From the NCBI RefSeq assembly GCF_018614585.1, contig NZ_JAGGOI010000022.1, positions 1 through 64,000 of the forward strand: a stretch of 64,000 nt of DNA, read 5' to 3'. The translations under genes were made by a program, and so were the position numbers. Every line of letters begins with the position of its first letter. The stretch's first letter is position 1. The stretch comes from Streptomyces sp. ISL-1. GTDB lineage: Bacteria > Actinomycetota > Actinomycetes > Streptomycetales > Streptomycetaceae. This document shows positions 49,776-58,723 of this stretch, in pieces. Under the pieces are notes generated by a model, which worked only from the letters and a program-made list of their open reading frames with translations, did no database searches and was not told where the DNA came from.

Positions 49776-51626
49776 CTAACCGGGAGTAGGCAGCTCGAAC
49801 CACACCACCTTGCCGGTCGACAGGCGGGTCGCTCCCCACCGTCTGGCCAGCCGGTTCACCAGGAACAGCCCTCGTCCGCCCTCGTCGGTGTCCCGGGCCC
49901 GGCGCTGCCTCGGCAGCTGCGGAGAGTCGTCGCCGACTTCGCAGCGCAGTACGTCCGTACGCAGCAGCCGCAGGGTCACCGGCCGCTCGGCGTACCGCAC
50001 GGCATTGGTCACCACCTCGCTGACCAGCAGCTCCACCGAGTCGCTCAGCTCCTCCAGGCCCCAGCGGGCGAGCGCCCGGCGGGCCAGTCTGCGGGCCCGG
50101 CCGGGGGCCGCGTCCTCCGGGTCCAGGAACCAGTACGCGACATCACTCGGCGCGATTCCGTCGAAACGGGCCGCGAGCAGCGCGATGTCGTCGTCCCGGT
50201 CGCCCGGTCCGAGCATGTCCAGCACGTCGTCGCAGAGCGCCTCCAGCGGCGGCGAGTGGTCGGGACCGGTCAGCTGGGCGGTGGCGGCCAGGCGCTCCCG
50301 CAGCTGCTCGATGCCGGTCCATACGTCCCGCAGCCGGGACTCGACCAGGCCGTCGGTGTACAGCAGCAGGGTGGCGCCGGCGGGGGCGTCCAGCTCGACG
50401 GCCTCGAAGTCCACGCCGCCGACCCCGATGGGCGCGCCCGGCGGTACGCGCAGCACTTCGGCCCGGCCGCCCAGGTGCAGCAGGATGGGCGGCGGGTGGC
50501 CCGCGTTGGCGATGGTGATCCGGTGCGCGACCGGGTCGTACACGGCGTACAGGCAGGTCGCCATCCGGTCGGTGCCGAGCCGCTGGGCCTGCTCGTCCAG
50601 ATGGTGCAGGACCTCCTGCGGCGGCAGATCCAGCCCGGCGAGGGTCTGCGCGGTCGTCCGCAGCTGGCCCATGATCGCGGCGGACGTCATGGAGTGGCCC
50701 ATGACGTCGCCGACGACGAGCGCCACGCGGCTGCCGGGCAGCGGGATCGCGTCGTACCAGTCGCCGCCGACCCGTGCGGTCTCGGCGGCAGGGAGGTACC
50801 GGCTGGCGAGCCGGACGCCGGTCGGCTGGGGCAGCGAGTCCGGCAGCATGGTGCGCTGCAGCTCGTCGGCGATGTACGCCTCGCGGCCGTACAGCACGGC
50901 CTTGTCGATGCCGAGCGCGGTGTGCGTCGCCAACTGGGCTGCCACCAGCAGGTCGTTGGGCTCGAACGCGGGCCGGTCGGGCCGGCGCAGGAAGACGGCA
51001 GCGCCGATCACGCGCCGCCGGCCCCGGAGCGGGGCCAGTATCGCCCGATGGCCGCCCGGCACGGTCCGGCCGTCACCGAGCAGCTCGGGCAGCGCTGCCC
51101 GGGCCGCGGCGGAGTCGCCGAAGACCGGCCGCACGCCGCGCAGCACCTCGGAGAGCGCACCGCCGGAACGCACCTCGCACAGCTCGGCGGCCGGCGTGAG
51201 GTCGTTCGGCGGGTCGATGACCGGGATCGGGACGGTGGCACCGAGGTCGGCGTCCTCACCGGCTAAACGCAGCCGGTCGGTGCGGCGCAGCCGTAGCACG
51301 AACGGCGACACCGGCCGCTCGTCGCCCACCGGCAGCGGGTCACGCAGATAGACGAGGATCGCGTCCGAGAAGGTCGGCACGGTCGCCCGGCACAGCCCCA
51401 GCACGATCTCGTCCAGGTCTATGCCGCGCGCGATCCGACGCGTCGCGGCCCCCACGAACCGCAGCCGGTCCCCCTCCCGCCGCGCGGTGCCCGTCAGTTC
51501 CTGCGTGGGTCCGGGGGGCCCGGGCACGGCCGATGGCCCGGTCGCCTCCGCCCGCGGCCGGGTGCGTTCCTGCGGCCGGGCAGCCAGGGGCTGCCGGCCT
51601 TCGTGGGAGGTGGGCTGCTCCGTCAC
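49776..51626 (-). CDS. PP2C (SpoIIE-type) phosphatase with GAF-like and anti-sigma kinase domains; contains TTA codon
   Basis: A 616-residue signalling protein. A disordered start (1-50) leads to a GAF-like sensor (about 50-230), a SpoIIE/RsbU-type PP2C phosphatase (about 240-455; RVGGDWYDAIPL, VALVVGDVMGHSM, LYTDGLVE, DDDIALLAARF) and a C-terminal HATPase/RsbW-like domain (about 475-610; LLVSEVVTNAVRYAE, GRGLFLVNRLARRWG). Such proteins switch sigma factors through anti-sigma antagonist phosphorylation. Codon 121 is TTA (51266-51264), so full translation should depend on bldA. GTG 51626 is the assumed start. Confidence 0.92.
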   Translation of the reverse strand: MTEQPTSHEGRQPLAARPQERTRPRAEATGPSAVPGPPGPTQELTGTARREGDRLRFVGAATRRIARGIDLDEIVLGLCRATVPTFSDAILVYLRDPLPVGDERPVSPFVLRLRRTDRLRLAGEDADLGATVPIPVIDPPNDLTPAAELCEVRSGGALSEVLRGVRPVFGDSAAARAALPELLGDGRTVPGGHRAILAPLRGRRRVIGAAVFLRRPDRPAFEPNDLLVAAQLATHTALGIDKAVLYGREAYIADELQRTMLPDSLPQPTGVRLASRYLPAAETARVGGDWYDAIPLPGSRVALVVGDVMGHSMTSAAIMGQLRTTAQTLAGLDLPPQEVLHHLDEQAQRLGTDRMATCLYAVYDPVAHRITIANAGHPPPILLHLGGRAEVLRVPPGAPIGVGGVDFEAVELDAPAGATLLLYTDGLVESRLRDVWTGIEQLRERLAATAQLTGPDHSPPLEALCDDVLDMLGPGDRDDDIALLAARFDGIAPSDVAYWFLDPEDAAPGRARRLARRALARWGLEELSDSVELLVSEVVTNAVRYAERPVTLRLLRTDVLRCEVGDDSPQLPRQRRARDTDEGGRGLFLVNRLARRWGATRLSTGKVVWFELPTPG

Positions 51627-51934
51627 GCGTTGGATTCCGTCCGTCCGGGCCGGTTGTGCGATGCAATCGCCTTGTGAGGCGGTATACCCGCTGTGAGGGT
51701 GCCGCTGACAGGGTGGCAGGCATCCGGCACAGCTCCACCCCCTAGTGGTGACTCGAGATGACTTACGGTCAGGTCGTGTGCTGCGCTCAATGGTTGCTCA
51801 AACGGCGCAGCCTTGCGGACGACGATCCTACGTTTGCCCCCAGGGGGCACATCAAGAGTCTCACGAGGTCGTATGCGACGGAGCGGGTTCCCGGGCCGGA
51901 ATCGGTCACTTCGCCGATCGCCCCCGCGGGACGC
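51627..51934. promoter_or_regulatory. Upstream region of the PP2C gene
   Basis: About 308 bp. A short hairpin TGCCCC-CAG-GGGGCA (51835-51849) may end the DUF402 transcript. GGTATAC near 51681 may be part of the PP2C promoter. No gene seen. Confidence 0.4.
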
Positions 51935-52612
51935 TCAGGAGGCCAGCTCCGCGGCCGTCCGTCCCCAGTCCGACGGCAGTTGAGGAACCAGCCACGCGGG
52001 GTCCGGCCGCCAGTGCTCCCAGCCGTCGCGGAACGGGGCTCCCCAGGCCCGGATCACCTCGACGGCCGCCTCTCCCGCCTCCCGTACCCCGCGCGCCTTC
52101 TCGGAGTTCATCAGGCCGACCCGCTGGGCCTGGTCGAACTCGTCCTCGTCCAGCCAGCTCCAGCTCCGGTCGGGCCGGACCGCGATGTCCAGGAAGTGAT
52201 CCTCGGAGTCGACGCCGCCCGCCCAGCGGGTGTGCGGCTCCTCGAGGTTCACGTACCAGTTCTTGAACCGCCAGCCGCGCTCCCAGAACAGCCAGACCGA
52301 CCACGGCTCGCCGGGCCGTGCCAGCTTCAGGACGCCCGTGCCGAACCAGCGGGAGACGGCGGTGGTGCGCGGGGCCGTGTAGCGGGTCGCCAGCGGCTCC
52401 TCATGGACAGGCGTGCCGTCCGCGAGCACCGGCCTCACGCACTCCGTGCCCGGCGCCATCCACACCGCGAGAAGCTCTTCGGTGTCCTGTACGACGGTCA
52501 CGGGGCGGCAGATGTGGACAGCGCCGCCCGACAGGTCCGGGGCATGGCCGCGATAGCGCCAGAGGATGTGGTCCCCGCGCGTCCAGCGTGCGATGCGTTC
52601 TGTGCCTGTCAT
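51935..52612 (-). CDS. DUF402 protein
   Basis: A 225-residue cytoplasmic protein with a DUF402 beta-barrel domain (about 30-190): GDHILWRYRG, WFGTGVLKLARPGEPWSVWLFWERGWRFKNWYVNLEEP, and DHFLDIAVRPDRSWSWLDEDEFDQA. Related proteins include nucleoside di/triphosphatases (SA1684/Ntdp type) and RNA-binding FAU-1; the Trp/Asp/Glu-rich core fits such a phosphatase but the activity is not certain. ATG 52612 has TAAGAT 6 nt upstream (52624-52619) and no ribosome binding site, so the mRNA is probably leaderless. Confidence 0.88.
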   Translation of the reverse strand: MTGTERIARWTRGDHILWRYRGHAPDLSGGAVHICRPVTVVQDTEELLAVWMAPGTECVRPVLADGTPVHEEPLATRYTAPRTTAVSRWFGTGVLKLARPGEPWSVWLFWERGWRFKNWYVNLEEPHTRWAGGVDSEDHFLDIAVRPDRSWSWLDEDEFDQAQRVGLMNSEKARGVREAGEAAVEVIRAWGAPFRDGWEHWRPDPAWLVPQLPSDWGRTAAELAS

Positions 52613-52671
52613 GAGCAGATCTTAGGAGTACGGCCGGGGAGCTGCTGCGACGCAGATCACGGCACGTCGCG

Positions 52672-54066
52672 TCACGGATGCGTCATACGCAGCACGTCTA
52701 GCGCCTCGTCGAGCTGTTCCAGGGTCAGCGCGCCACGCTCCACGTACCCGGACTCGAGGACGACCTCGCGGATCGTCTTGCGTTCGGCCAGTGACTTCTT
52801 GGCGACCTTCGCCGCTTCCTCGTAGCCGATGTACTTGTTCAGCGGCGTGACGACGGACGGTGAGGACTCGGCGTACTTCCTGGCCCGCTCCGCGTTCGCC
52901 GTGATGCCGTCGACGGTGCGGTCCGCCAGCAGCCGCGAGACGTTGGCGAGGAGCCTGACCGACTCCAGCAGGTTCCTGGCGATGACCGGGAGCATGACGT
53001 TCAGCTCGAAGTTCCCGGCGGCGCCCGCGGCCGCGACAGTGGCGTCGTTGCCGGTCACCTGCGCCGCGACCATCAGCACGGCCTCAGGGATCACCGGGTT
53101 GACCTTGCCCGGCATGATCGAGGAGCCGGGCTGGAGGTCGGGGAGGTTGATCTCGGCCAGACCGGTACGCGGGCCCGACGCCATCCAGCGCAGATCGTTG
53201 GAGATCTTGGTGAGCGAGACCGCGATGGTGCGGAGCTGACCGCTCGTCTCCACCACGCCGTCGCGCGCGCCCTGCGCCTCGAAGTGGTTGCGGGCCTCGG
53301 TCAGCGGCAGCCCGGTCGCGCGCGCCACCTCGGCGATGACCGCGGCCGAGAAGCCGGGCGGGGTGTTGATGCCGGTGCCCACCGCCGTTCCGCCCAGGGG
53401 GAGTTCGGCGAGCCGGGGCAGCGAGGCCGTCAGCCGCTCCACGCCGTACCGGATCTGCGTGGCATAGCCGCCGAACTCCTGGCCCAGCGTGACGGGAGTC
53501 GCGTCCATCAGATGTGTACGACCGGACTTGACCACGTCCGCGAACTCGGCGGACTTGCGTTCCAGCGAGGCCGCCAGATGCTCCAGCGCCGGGATCAGAT
53601 CGCCAGTCACGGCCGCCGTCGCCGCGATGTGGATGGAGGAGGGGAAGACGTCGTTGGACGACTGGGAGGCGTTCACATGGTCGTTGGGGTGCACCTCGCG
53701 GCCGAGGCGCTCGGTGGCCAGCGTCGCGATGACCTCATTGGTGTTCATGTTCGACGAGGTGCCGGAGCCCGTCTGGAACACGTCCACCGGGAAGTGCTCG
53801 TCCCAGCGGCCCTCCGCCACCTCCGCGGCGGCGTCGGCGATGGCGCCGGCGATGTCCTTGTCGAGCACGCCCAGTTCGGCGTTGACCTGCGCAGCGGCCG
53901 CCTTGATCCGGGCCAGGGCCTCGATGTGGGAGCGCTCGAGACGCTGTCCCGAGACCGGGAAGTTCTCCACGGCCCGCTGCGTCTGGGCCCGCCACTTGGC
54001 GTGTGCGGGCACCCGCACCTCACCCATGGAGTCGTGCTCGATCCGGTACTCGCTCGTGTCGGTCAT
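52672..54066 (-). CDS. fumC: Fumarate hydratase class II
   Basis: A 464-residue iron-independent fumarase that interconverts fumarate and malate in the TCA cycle. Family motifs are QTGSGTSSNMNTNEV, NASQSSNDVFPSSIH, GRTHLMDATPVTLGQE (catalytic His region) and the signature GSSIMPGKVNP. ATG 54066 follows GGGAGG and GAGG. It lies just downstream of the class I fumarase gene, separated by a region with a dispersed repeat. Confidence 0.96.
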   Translation of the reverse strand: MTDTSEYRIEHDSMGEVRVPAHAKWRAQTQRAVENFPVSGQRLERSHIEALARIKAAAAQVNAELGVLDKDIAGAIADAAAEVAEGRWDEHFPVDVFQTGSGTSSNMNTNEVIATLATERLGREVHPNDHVNASQSSNDVFPSSIHIAATAAVTGDLIPALEHLAASLERKSAEFADVVKSGRTHLMDATPVTLGQEFGGYATQIRYGVERLTASLPRLAELPLGGTAVGTGINTPPGFSAAVIAEVARATGLPLTEARNHFEAQGARDGVVETSGQLRTIAVSLTKISNDLRWMASGPRTGLAEINLPDLQPGSSIMPGKVNPVIPEAVLMVAAQVTGNDATVAAAGAAGNFELNVMLPVIARNLLESVRLLANVSRLLADRTVDGITANAERARKYAESSPSVVTPLNKYIGYEEAAKVAKKSLAERKTIREVVLESGYVERGALTLEQLDEALDVLRMTHP

Positions 54067-54404
54067 CGTCCTCGTACCTCCCAGAAAAGGTGAGCACTCG
54101 TCTTGTTCCATCTGTTCCCAAGTGCGCGCTGGCCGCCAGTAAATACCGGCGACAACCACAAACAGTGGTGGCGTCGGGTGGGAAGCCCGAGCCGTACGCG
54201 GGAGAGTGGGACGCGGTGCGGTTTCGGGGGCGCGCGGGCGCGGCGAACCAGCGCTTCGCCTGAACGAATCGGGGGCTCAGCCCCCGGACCCCCCGCCCCA
54301 CGCCCGCCAGGGCGCAGGGGGAGGTCTGGGGCGCCCCCATGCGGCGGAGCCGCAAATGTCACAGCCGGGAAGGGGCGGGTGGGGGAACAGGCTCGCCGCA
54401 GGTG
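54067..54404. other. Intergenic region between the two fumarase genes
   Basis: About 338 bp with no gene. The first part should hold the fumC promoter; the rest (about 54270-54390) is a dispersed repeat rich in GGGGGCTCAGCCCCC-type hairpins. Confidence 0.6.
54270..54390 (+). repeat. Streptomyces dispersed intergenic repeat
   Basis: GGGGGCTCAGCCCCCGGAC forms a hairpin; further on GCGGCGGAGCCGC and the tail GAAGGGGCGGGTGGGGGAAC occur. The tail matches that of the copy inside the PfkB kinase gene (8180-8283, opposite strand), so both belong to one repeat family. Confidence 0.65.
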
Positions 54405-56105
54405 TTACGCCGGCCCAGGACCCCGCACCGGGATCGACGTGAACGTCGGCGCCGGTGCCGGCTCCGTGAAGAAGTCGTTGCCCTTGTCGTCAACGACGAT
54501 GAACGCGGGGAAGTCCTCGACCTCGATCCTCCACACCGCCTCCATCCCGAGCTCCTCGTACTCGACGACCTCGACCTTCTTGATGCACTCCTGCGCGAGC
54601 CGCGCCGCCGGACCGCCGATCGAGCCCAGGTAGAAGCCGCCGTGCGAGCCGCACGCGTCGGTCACCTGCTTGCTCCGGTTGCCCTTGGCCAGCATGACCT
54701 TGGAGCCGCCCGCCGCCTGGAACTGCTCGACGTACGAGTCCATCCGGCCGGCCGTGGTCGGACCGAACGAGCCGGACGCGTAGCCCTGTGGCGTCTTGGC
54801 CGGGCCCGCGTAGTAGACCGGGTGGTCCTTCAGGTACTGCGGCATTTCCTCGCCCGCGTCGAGCCGCTCCTTGATCTTGGCGTGCGCGATGTCGCGGGCG
54901 ACGACGAGTGGGCCGGTGAGGGACAGCCGGGTCTTCACCGGGTACTTGGTGAGCTCCGCGAGTACGTCGTCCATCGGCCGGTTCAGGTCGATCTTCACGA
55001 CGTTGCCCGCCTCGTCGAGGTGCTCGTCGGTCGTCTCCGGCAGGAACCGTGCCGGGTCGGTCTCCAGCTGCTCCAGGAACACGCCCTCCGCGGTGATCTT
55101 CGCGGTCGCCTGGCGGTCGGCCGAGCAGGACACGGCGATCGCGACGGGCAGCGAGGCGCCGTGCCGCGGCAGCCGGACCACGCGGACGTCGTGGCAGAAG
55201 TACTTGCCGCCGAACTGCGCGCCGATGCCGATCTTCTGGGTGAGCTCGAAGACTTTCTCCTCCAGCTCCTTGTCACGGAAGCCGTGGCCGGTCGGGGAGC
55301 CCTCGGCGGGCAGCTCGTCGAGGTAGTGCGCAGAGGCGTACTTCGCGGTCTTCAGCGCGAACTCGGCGGACGTGCCGCCGACGACGATGGCGAGGTGGTA
55401 CGGCGGGCACGCCGCCGTACCGAGCGAGCGGATCTTCTCCTCCAGGAACTTCATCATGGAGGTCTCGTTGAGGACCGCCTTGGTCTCCTGGTAGAGGAAC
55501 GACTTGTTGGCCGAGCCGCCGCCCTTGGCCATGAACAGGAACTTGTACGCGCCGCCGTCGGTGGCGTACAGCTCGATCTGGGCGGGGAGGTTGGAGCCGG
55601 TGTTCTTCTCCTCCCACATGGTGAGCGGAGCCATCTGCGAGTAGCGCAGGTTGAGTTTGGTGTACGCGTCGTAGATGCCGTGCGAGAGGGCTTCCTCGTC
55701 GCCGCCCGCCGTCAGCACGTTCTGGCCGCGCTTGCCCATCACGATCGCGGTGCCGGTGTCCTGGCACATGGGCAGAACACCGGCGGCGGCGATGTTCGCG
55801 TTCTTGAGCAGGTCGAGCGCGACGAACTTGTCGTTGGAGGAGGCCTCGGGGTCGTCGACGATCCGGCGCAGCTGCGCGAGGTGGGCGGGCCGCAGGTAGT
55901 GCGAGATGTCATGCATGGCCTCGGCGGAGAGCTTGCGCAGGGCCTCCGGCTCGACCTTGAGGAACGTACGCCCGTCGGCTTCGAAGGTGGAGACTCCCTC
56001 GGCGGTCACCAGCCGGTACGGCGTTGTGTCCTCTCCCAGCGGGAGCAGCTCGGAGTACGCATACGCAGGGCTGGGCGGGCGGGAGACAGGGGACATTACG
56101 GCCAT
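54405..56105 (-). CDS. fumB: Fumarate hydratase class I (iron-sulfur)
   Basis: A 566-residue class I fumarase with a labile [4Fe-4S] cluster. The alpha part (about 50-340) shows VLPMCQDTGTAIVMGKRG, LTMWEEKNTGSNLPAQIELY, AACPPYHLAIVVGGTSAE and CHDVRVVRLPRHGASLPV; the beta part (about 390-560) shows GPLVVARDIAHAKIKERL, GPTTAGRMDSYVEQFQ and VTDACGSHGGFYLG. Cysteines in MCQDTG, AACPP and CHDV are candidate cluster ligands. The start is ATG 56105 or ATG 56096. Having both this oxygen-sensitive and the stable class II enzyme side by side suggests condition-dependent use. Confidence 0.95.
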   Translation of the reverse strand: MAVMSPVSRPPSPAYAYSELLPLGEDTTPYRLVTAEGVSTFEADGRTFLKVEPEALRKLSAEAMHDISHYLRPAHLAQLRRIVDDPEASSNDKFVALDLLKNANIAAAGVLPMCQDTGTAIVMGKRGQNVLTAGGDEEALSHGIYDAYTKLNLRYSQMAPLTMWEEKNTGSNLPAQIELYATDGGAYKFLFMAKGGGSANKSFLYQETKAVLNETSMMKFLEEKIRSLGTAACPPYHLAIVVGGTSAEFALKTAKYASAHYLDELPAEGSPTGHGFRDKELEEKVFELTQKIGIGAQFGGKYFCHDVRVVRLPRHGASLPVAIAVSCSADRQATAKITAEGVFLEQLETDPARFLPETTDEHLDEAGNVVKIDLNRPMDDVLAELTKYPVKTRLSLTGPLVVARDIAHAKIKERLDAGEEMPQYLKDHPVYYAGPAKTPQGYASGSFGPTTAGRMDSYVEQFQAAGGSKVMLAKGNRSKQVTDACGSHGGFYLGSIGGPAARLAQECIKKVEVVEYEELGMEAVWRIEVEDFPAFIVVDDKGNDFFTEPAPAPTFTSIPVRGPGPA

Positions 56106-56304
56106 TCCTCACTCGGCAGACGGCGTGCCTCCATTGGCAACGCGCACCCCAGCGTAGAACGCCGTGCGGGAGCCGAGCTTGTGAGGTAGGGCTCACCCGA
56201 ATCAGCCCTTGGGGGCTCCCCCGGGACGTAGTCCGCGGGAGATTGGGGACTCAAGCGGCGTGGGCCACTAGTCGCGATCTATCGCGTTTCGCTACGCTGG
56301 CTAC

Positions 56305-56964
56305 GTGGACCTCGACAAGCACCCCCAGAAGCCGGTCGCCCACGCGGAACCCGGCGTTGCCATCCGTGCCTCCGATGCCGACCGCGACCGGATCGCGGAC
56401 ATCCTCAGGGACGCCCTGGCCGAGGGCCGGCTGGACGCCGAGGAGCACTCCGAGCGGATCGAGGCCGTCTACCGCGCCAAGACCGTCGGCGAGCTCGAAC
56501 CGATCGTCCAGGACCTGCCGGCGACCCGCAGGCGCCCGGACGCCACCTCGTACGCGTACGGGCCCGAAGAGCCCGCCGGACCCGCCGACAACCTGATCGC
56601 CGTCTTCTCCAGCTCCACCCGCAAGGGCCGCTGGCGCGTCGGCCGCCGCACCAACGCCTTCTCGCTGTTCGGCAACATCGAGATCGACCTCACCGAGGCG
56701 CTCTTCGGGCAGCGGCTGACCGTGATCAACGCGACCTCCATCTTCGGCAATGTCGAGGTCCGGGTCCCGGAGAACATCTCGCTGCGCGGCAGCGGCACCG
56801 GCTTCTTCGGCAACTTCGAGGTCCTCACGCTGGAGGCCGAGGACCCCGAGGCCCCGGTCGTCGTCGTGAACGGCTACTCGCTTTTCGGCAATGTCGAGGC
56901 CAAGCCCAAGCGCGGCCGCCGCATCTCCGACCTCCATGACCGCCTGCGCGAACACTTCGGCTGA
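56305..56964 (+). CDS. DUF1707 and LiaF-like domain protein
   Basis: A 219-residue protein. DUF1707 (about 17-70) opens with IRASDADRDRIADILRDALAEGRLDAEEHSERIEAVYRAKTVGEL; the C-terminal part (about 95-205) is a LiaF/YvqF beta-helix-like domain with repeated SLFGNIEI, SIFGNVEV, GFFGNFEV and SLFGNVEA. LiaF-type domains act in envelope stress sensing; here there is no membrane helix, so the protein is probably cytoplasmic. GTG 56305 lies 6 nt after TACGCT (56293-56298) without a ribosome binding site: a leaderless mRNA is likely. Confidence 0.9.
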   Translation: MDLDKHPQKPVAHAEPGVAIRASDADRDRIADILRDALAEGRLDAEEHSERIEAVYRAKTVGELEPIVQDLPATRRRPDATSYAYGPEEPAGPADNLIAVFSSSTRKGRWRVGRRTNAFSLFGNIEIDLTEALFGQRLTVINATSIFGNVEVRVPENISLRGSGTGFFGNFEVLTLEAEDPEAPVVVVNGYSLFGNVEAKPKRGRRISDLHDRLREHFG

Positions 56965-57115
56965 CGGCTCTACTCCGGAGCGTTTTCCGGCCGCGAGCGC
57001 CGGTGCGCAATTCCGTACGTCGGAACTGAGTGCCACTCAGTGAATAGGAGTGCGCACAGCGGGTAGGGACTGCTGCATCGTCTCTCGCTCGCGAAGCCGT
57101 CGTCAGGAGTAGACC

Positions 57116-57469
57116 GTGCTGCAACTGCCTCATCAGTCCTTGCAGGTCGCCGCCGTTCCGCCCCAGCGAATTCCCGCTCGGGAAGATCAGGCCGGACCCT
57201 GGCACGCGGAGGCGGTGTGCCGCCGGGACGAAGCCGGACTGTTCTTCGCCCCGTCCAAGGAGCCAACGGCCGCGCGGCTTTCGCGCGAGGAGGCCGCCAA
57301 GCGGGTCTGCGCCCGCTGCCCGGTGATGGTCGAGTGCCGGGAGCATGCCCTGCTCCAGCCCGAGCCGTACGGCGTGTGGGGCGGTCTCACCGCGGCCGAG
57401 CGCCGCGTGGTGCTCGCCCGGCGCAGGCGGCGCGAGGTCGAGCTCAAGAAGTCGGCGTCGGCGGCCTGA
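57116..57469 (+). CDS. WhiB-like iron-sulfur regulator
   Basis: A 117-residue Wbl protein. The four cluster cysteines are Cys35, Cys65, Cys68 and Cys74 (VCARCPVMVECREHAL), followed by the GVWGG turn (86-90) and a basic DNA-binding tail (RRVVLARRRRREVELKK). Wbl proteins bind a [4Fe-4S] or [2Fe-2S] cluster and usually act with the principal sigma factor in development or stress. Its place between fumarase/DUF1707 and glpX matches, from memory, wblI. GTG 57116 follows AGGAG. Confidence 0.93.
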   Translation: MLQLPHQSLQVAAVPPQRIPAREDQAGPWHAEAVCRRDEAGLFFAPSKEPTAARLSREEAAKRVCARCPVMVECREHALLQPEPYGVWGGLTAAERRVVLARRRRREVELKKSASAA

Positions 57470-57507
57470 CGCTCGACGAGGCGTCGGCCGCGCAGATACA
57501 CGTATCA

Positions 57508-57553
57508 CACGGGAAGGGGCGCCCCACCGCACATGGGGGCGCCCCTTCCCGTG
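57508..57553. terminator. Strong bidirectional terminator
   Basis: A perfect 18-bp stem (57508-57525 with 57536-57553) with a 10-nt loop between the convergent wbl and glpX genes; the longest perfect stem I found in the window. Confidence 0.9.
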
Positions 57554-57567
57554 CCTACGGCCGGTTC

Positions 57568-58599
57568 CTACTTCGCGCGGTCGAAGTCGACGGCGCTGTA
57601 AGCGCGCAGCTTCGACAGGCGATGGACCGAGTCGATCTTGCGGATTGTGCCGGACTTGGAGCGCATCACCAGCGACGAGGTGGTGGCGGTCTCGGCGCGG
57701 TAGTGGACACCGCGCAGCAGCTCGCCGTCCGTGATGCCGGTGGCGACGAAGAATACGTTGTCGCCACTTACCAGGTCGTTCGTGTGGAGCACCCGGTCCA
57801 GGTCGTGCCCGGCGTCGAGCGCGCGCTGCCGCTCGGCGTCGTCCTTGGGCCAGAGCTTGCCCTGGATCGTGCCGCCGAGACACTTTATGGCGCAGGCGGA
57901 GATGATGCCCTCCGGCGTACCTCCGATGCCCATCAGCATGTCGACGCCGGTGCCTTCGCGCACGGCCATGACCGAGCCCGCGACATCGCCGTCCGTGATG
58001 AACTTGATGCGCGCGCCGGTCTCGCGGATCTCCTTGACGATGCCCTCGTGGCGGGGGCGGTCCAGGATGACCACGGTGACGTCCTCGGGCGAGGAGTTCT
58101 TGGCCTTGGCGACCCGGCGGATGTTGACCGAGACGGGGGCGTTGATGTCGACGAAGTCGGCCGCCTCGGGGCCGGTGACCAGTTTGTCCATGTAGAAGAC
58201 CGCGGACGGGTCGAACATGGTGCCGCGGTCGGCGGCGGCGAGCACGGCGATGGCGTTCGGCATGCCCTTGGCGTTGAGCGTGGTGCCGTCGATCGGGTCC
58301 ACGGCGATGTCGACCTCGGGGCCGGTGCCGTCCCCGATCCGCTCGCCGTTGAACAGCATCGGGGCTTCGTCCTTCTCGCCCTCGCCGATGACGACGATGC
58401 CGTTCATCGAGACGGTGGAGACGAGGGTCCGCATGGCCTTGACGGCCGCACCGTCCGCGCCGATCTTGTCGCCGCGGCCGACCCACCGGCCCGCGGCCAT
58501 GGCGGCGGCCTCGGTGACCCGGACGAGCTCCAGGGCCAGGTTGCGGTCGGGGGCCTCGGGGGAGACCTCCAGCTGGGACGGCAAATTGTGCTCGGTCAT
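57568..58599 (-). CDS. glpX: Fructose-1,6-bisphosphatase class II
   Basis: A 343-residue GlpX-type fructose-1,6-bisphosphatase, the gluconeogenic enzyme in most actinobacteria. Metal and substrate motifs are GDKIGADGAAVKAM, VVIGEGEKDEAPML, DIAVDPIDGTT and IGGTPEGIISACAIKCLGG. ATG 58599 follows AAAGGTG. It is divergent from the DUF4245 gene. The neighbouring fumarases and glucokinase are other central carbon genes, though not in the same operon. Confidence 0.96.
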   Translation of the reverse strand: MTEHNLPSQLEVSPEAPDRNLALELVRVTEAAAMAAGRWVGRGDKIGADGAAVKAMRTLVSTVSMNGIVVIGEGEKDEAPMLFNGERIGDGTGPEVDIAVDPIDGTTLNAKGMPNAIAVLAAADRGTMFDPSAVFYMDKLVTGPEAADFVDINAPVSVNIRRVAKAKNSSPEDVTVVILDRPRHEGIVKEIRETGARIKFITDGDVAGSVMAVREGTGVDMLMGIGGTPEGIISACAIKCLGGTIQGKLWPKDDAERQRALDAGHDLDRVLHTNDLVSGDNVFFVATGITDGELLRGVHYRAETATTSSLVMRSKSGTIRKIDSVHRLSKLRAYSAVDFDRAK

Positions 58600-58723
58600 C
58601 GGAGCGCACCTTTCTGTACGGCGACGGCCGGAAAAGAGGGTGATCCGACTCTATCCGCACGCCGACAAAATGAGCAGAGGGGGCCACGTTTGAGCACGCC
58701 ACCTTAATGCGAATATGGGGGGC

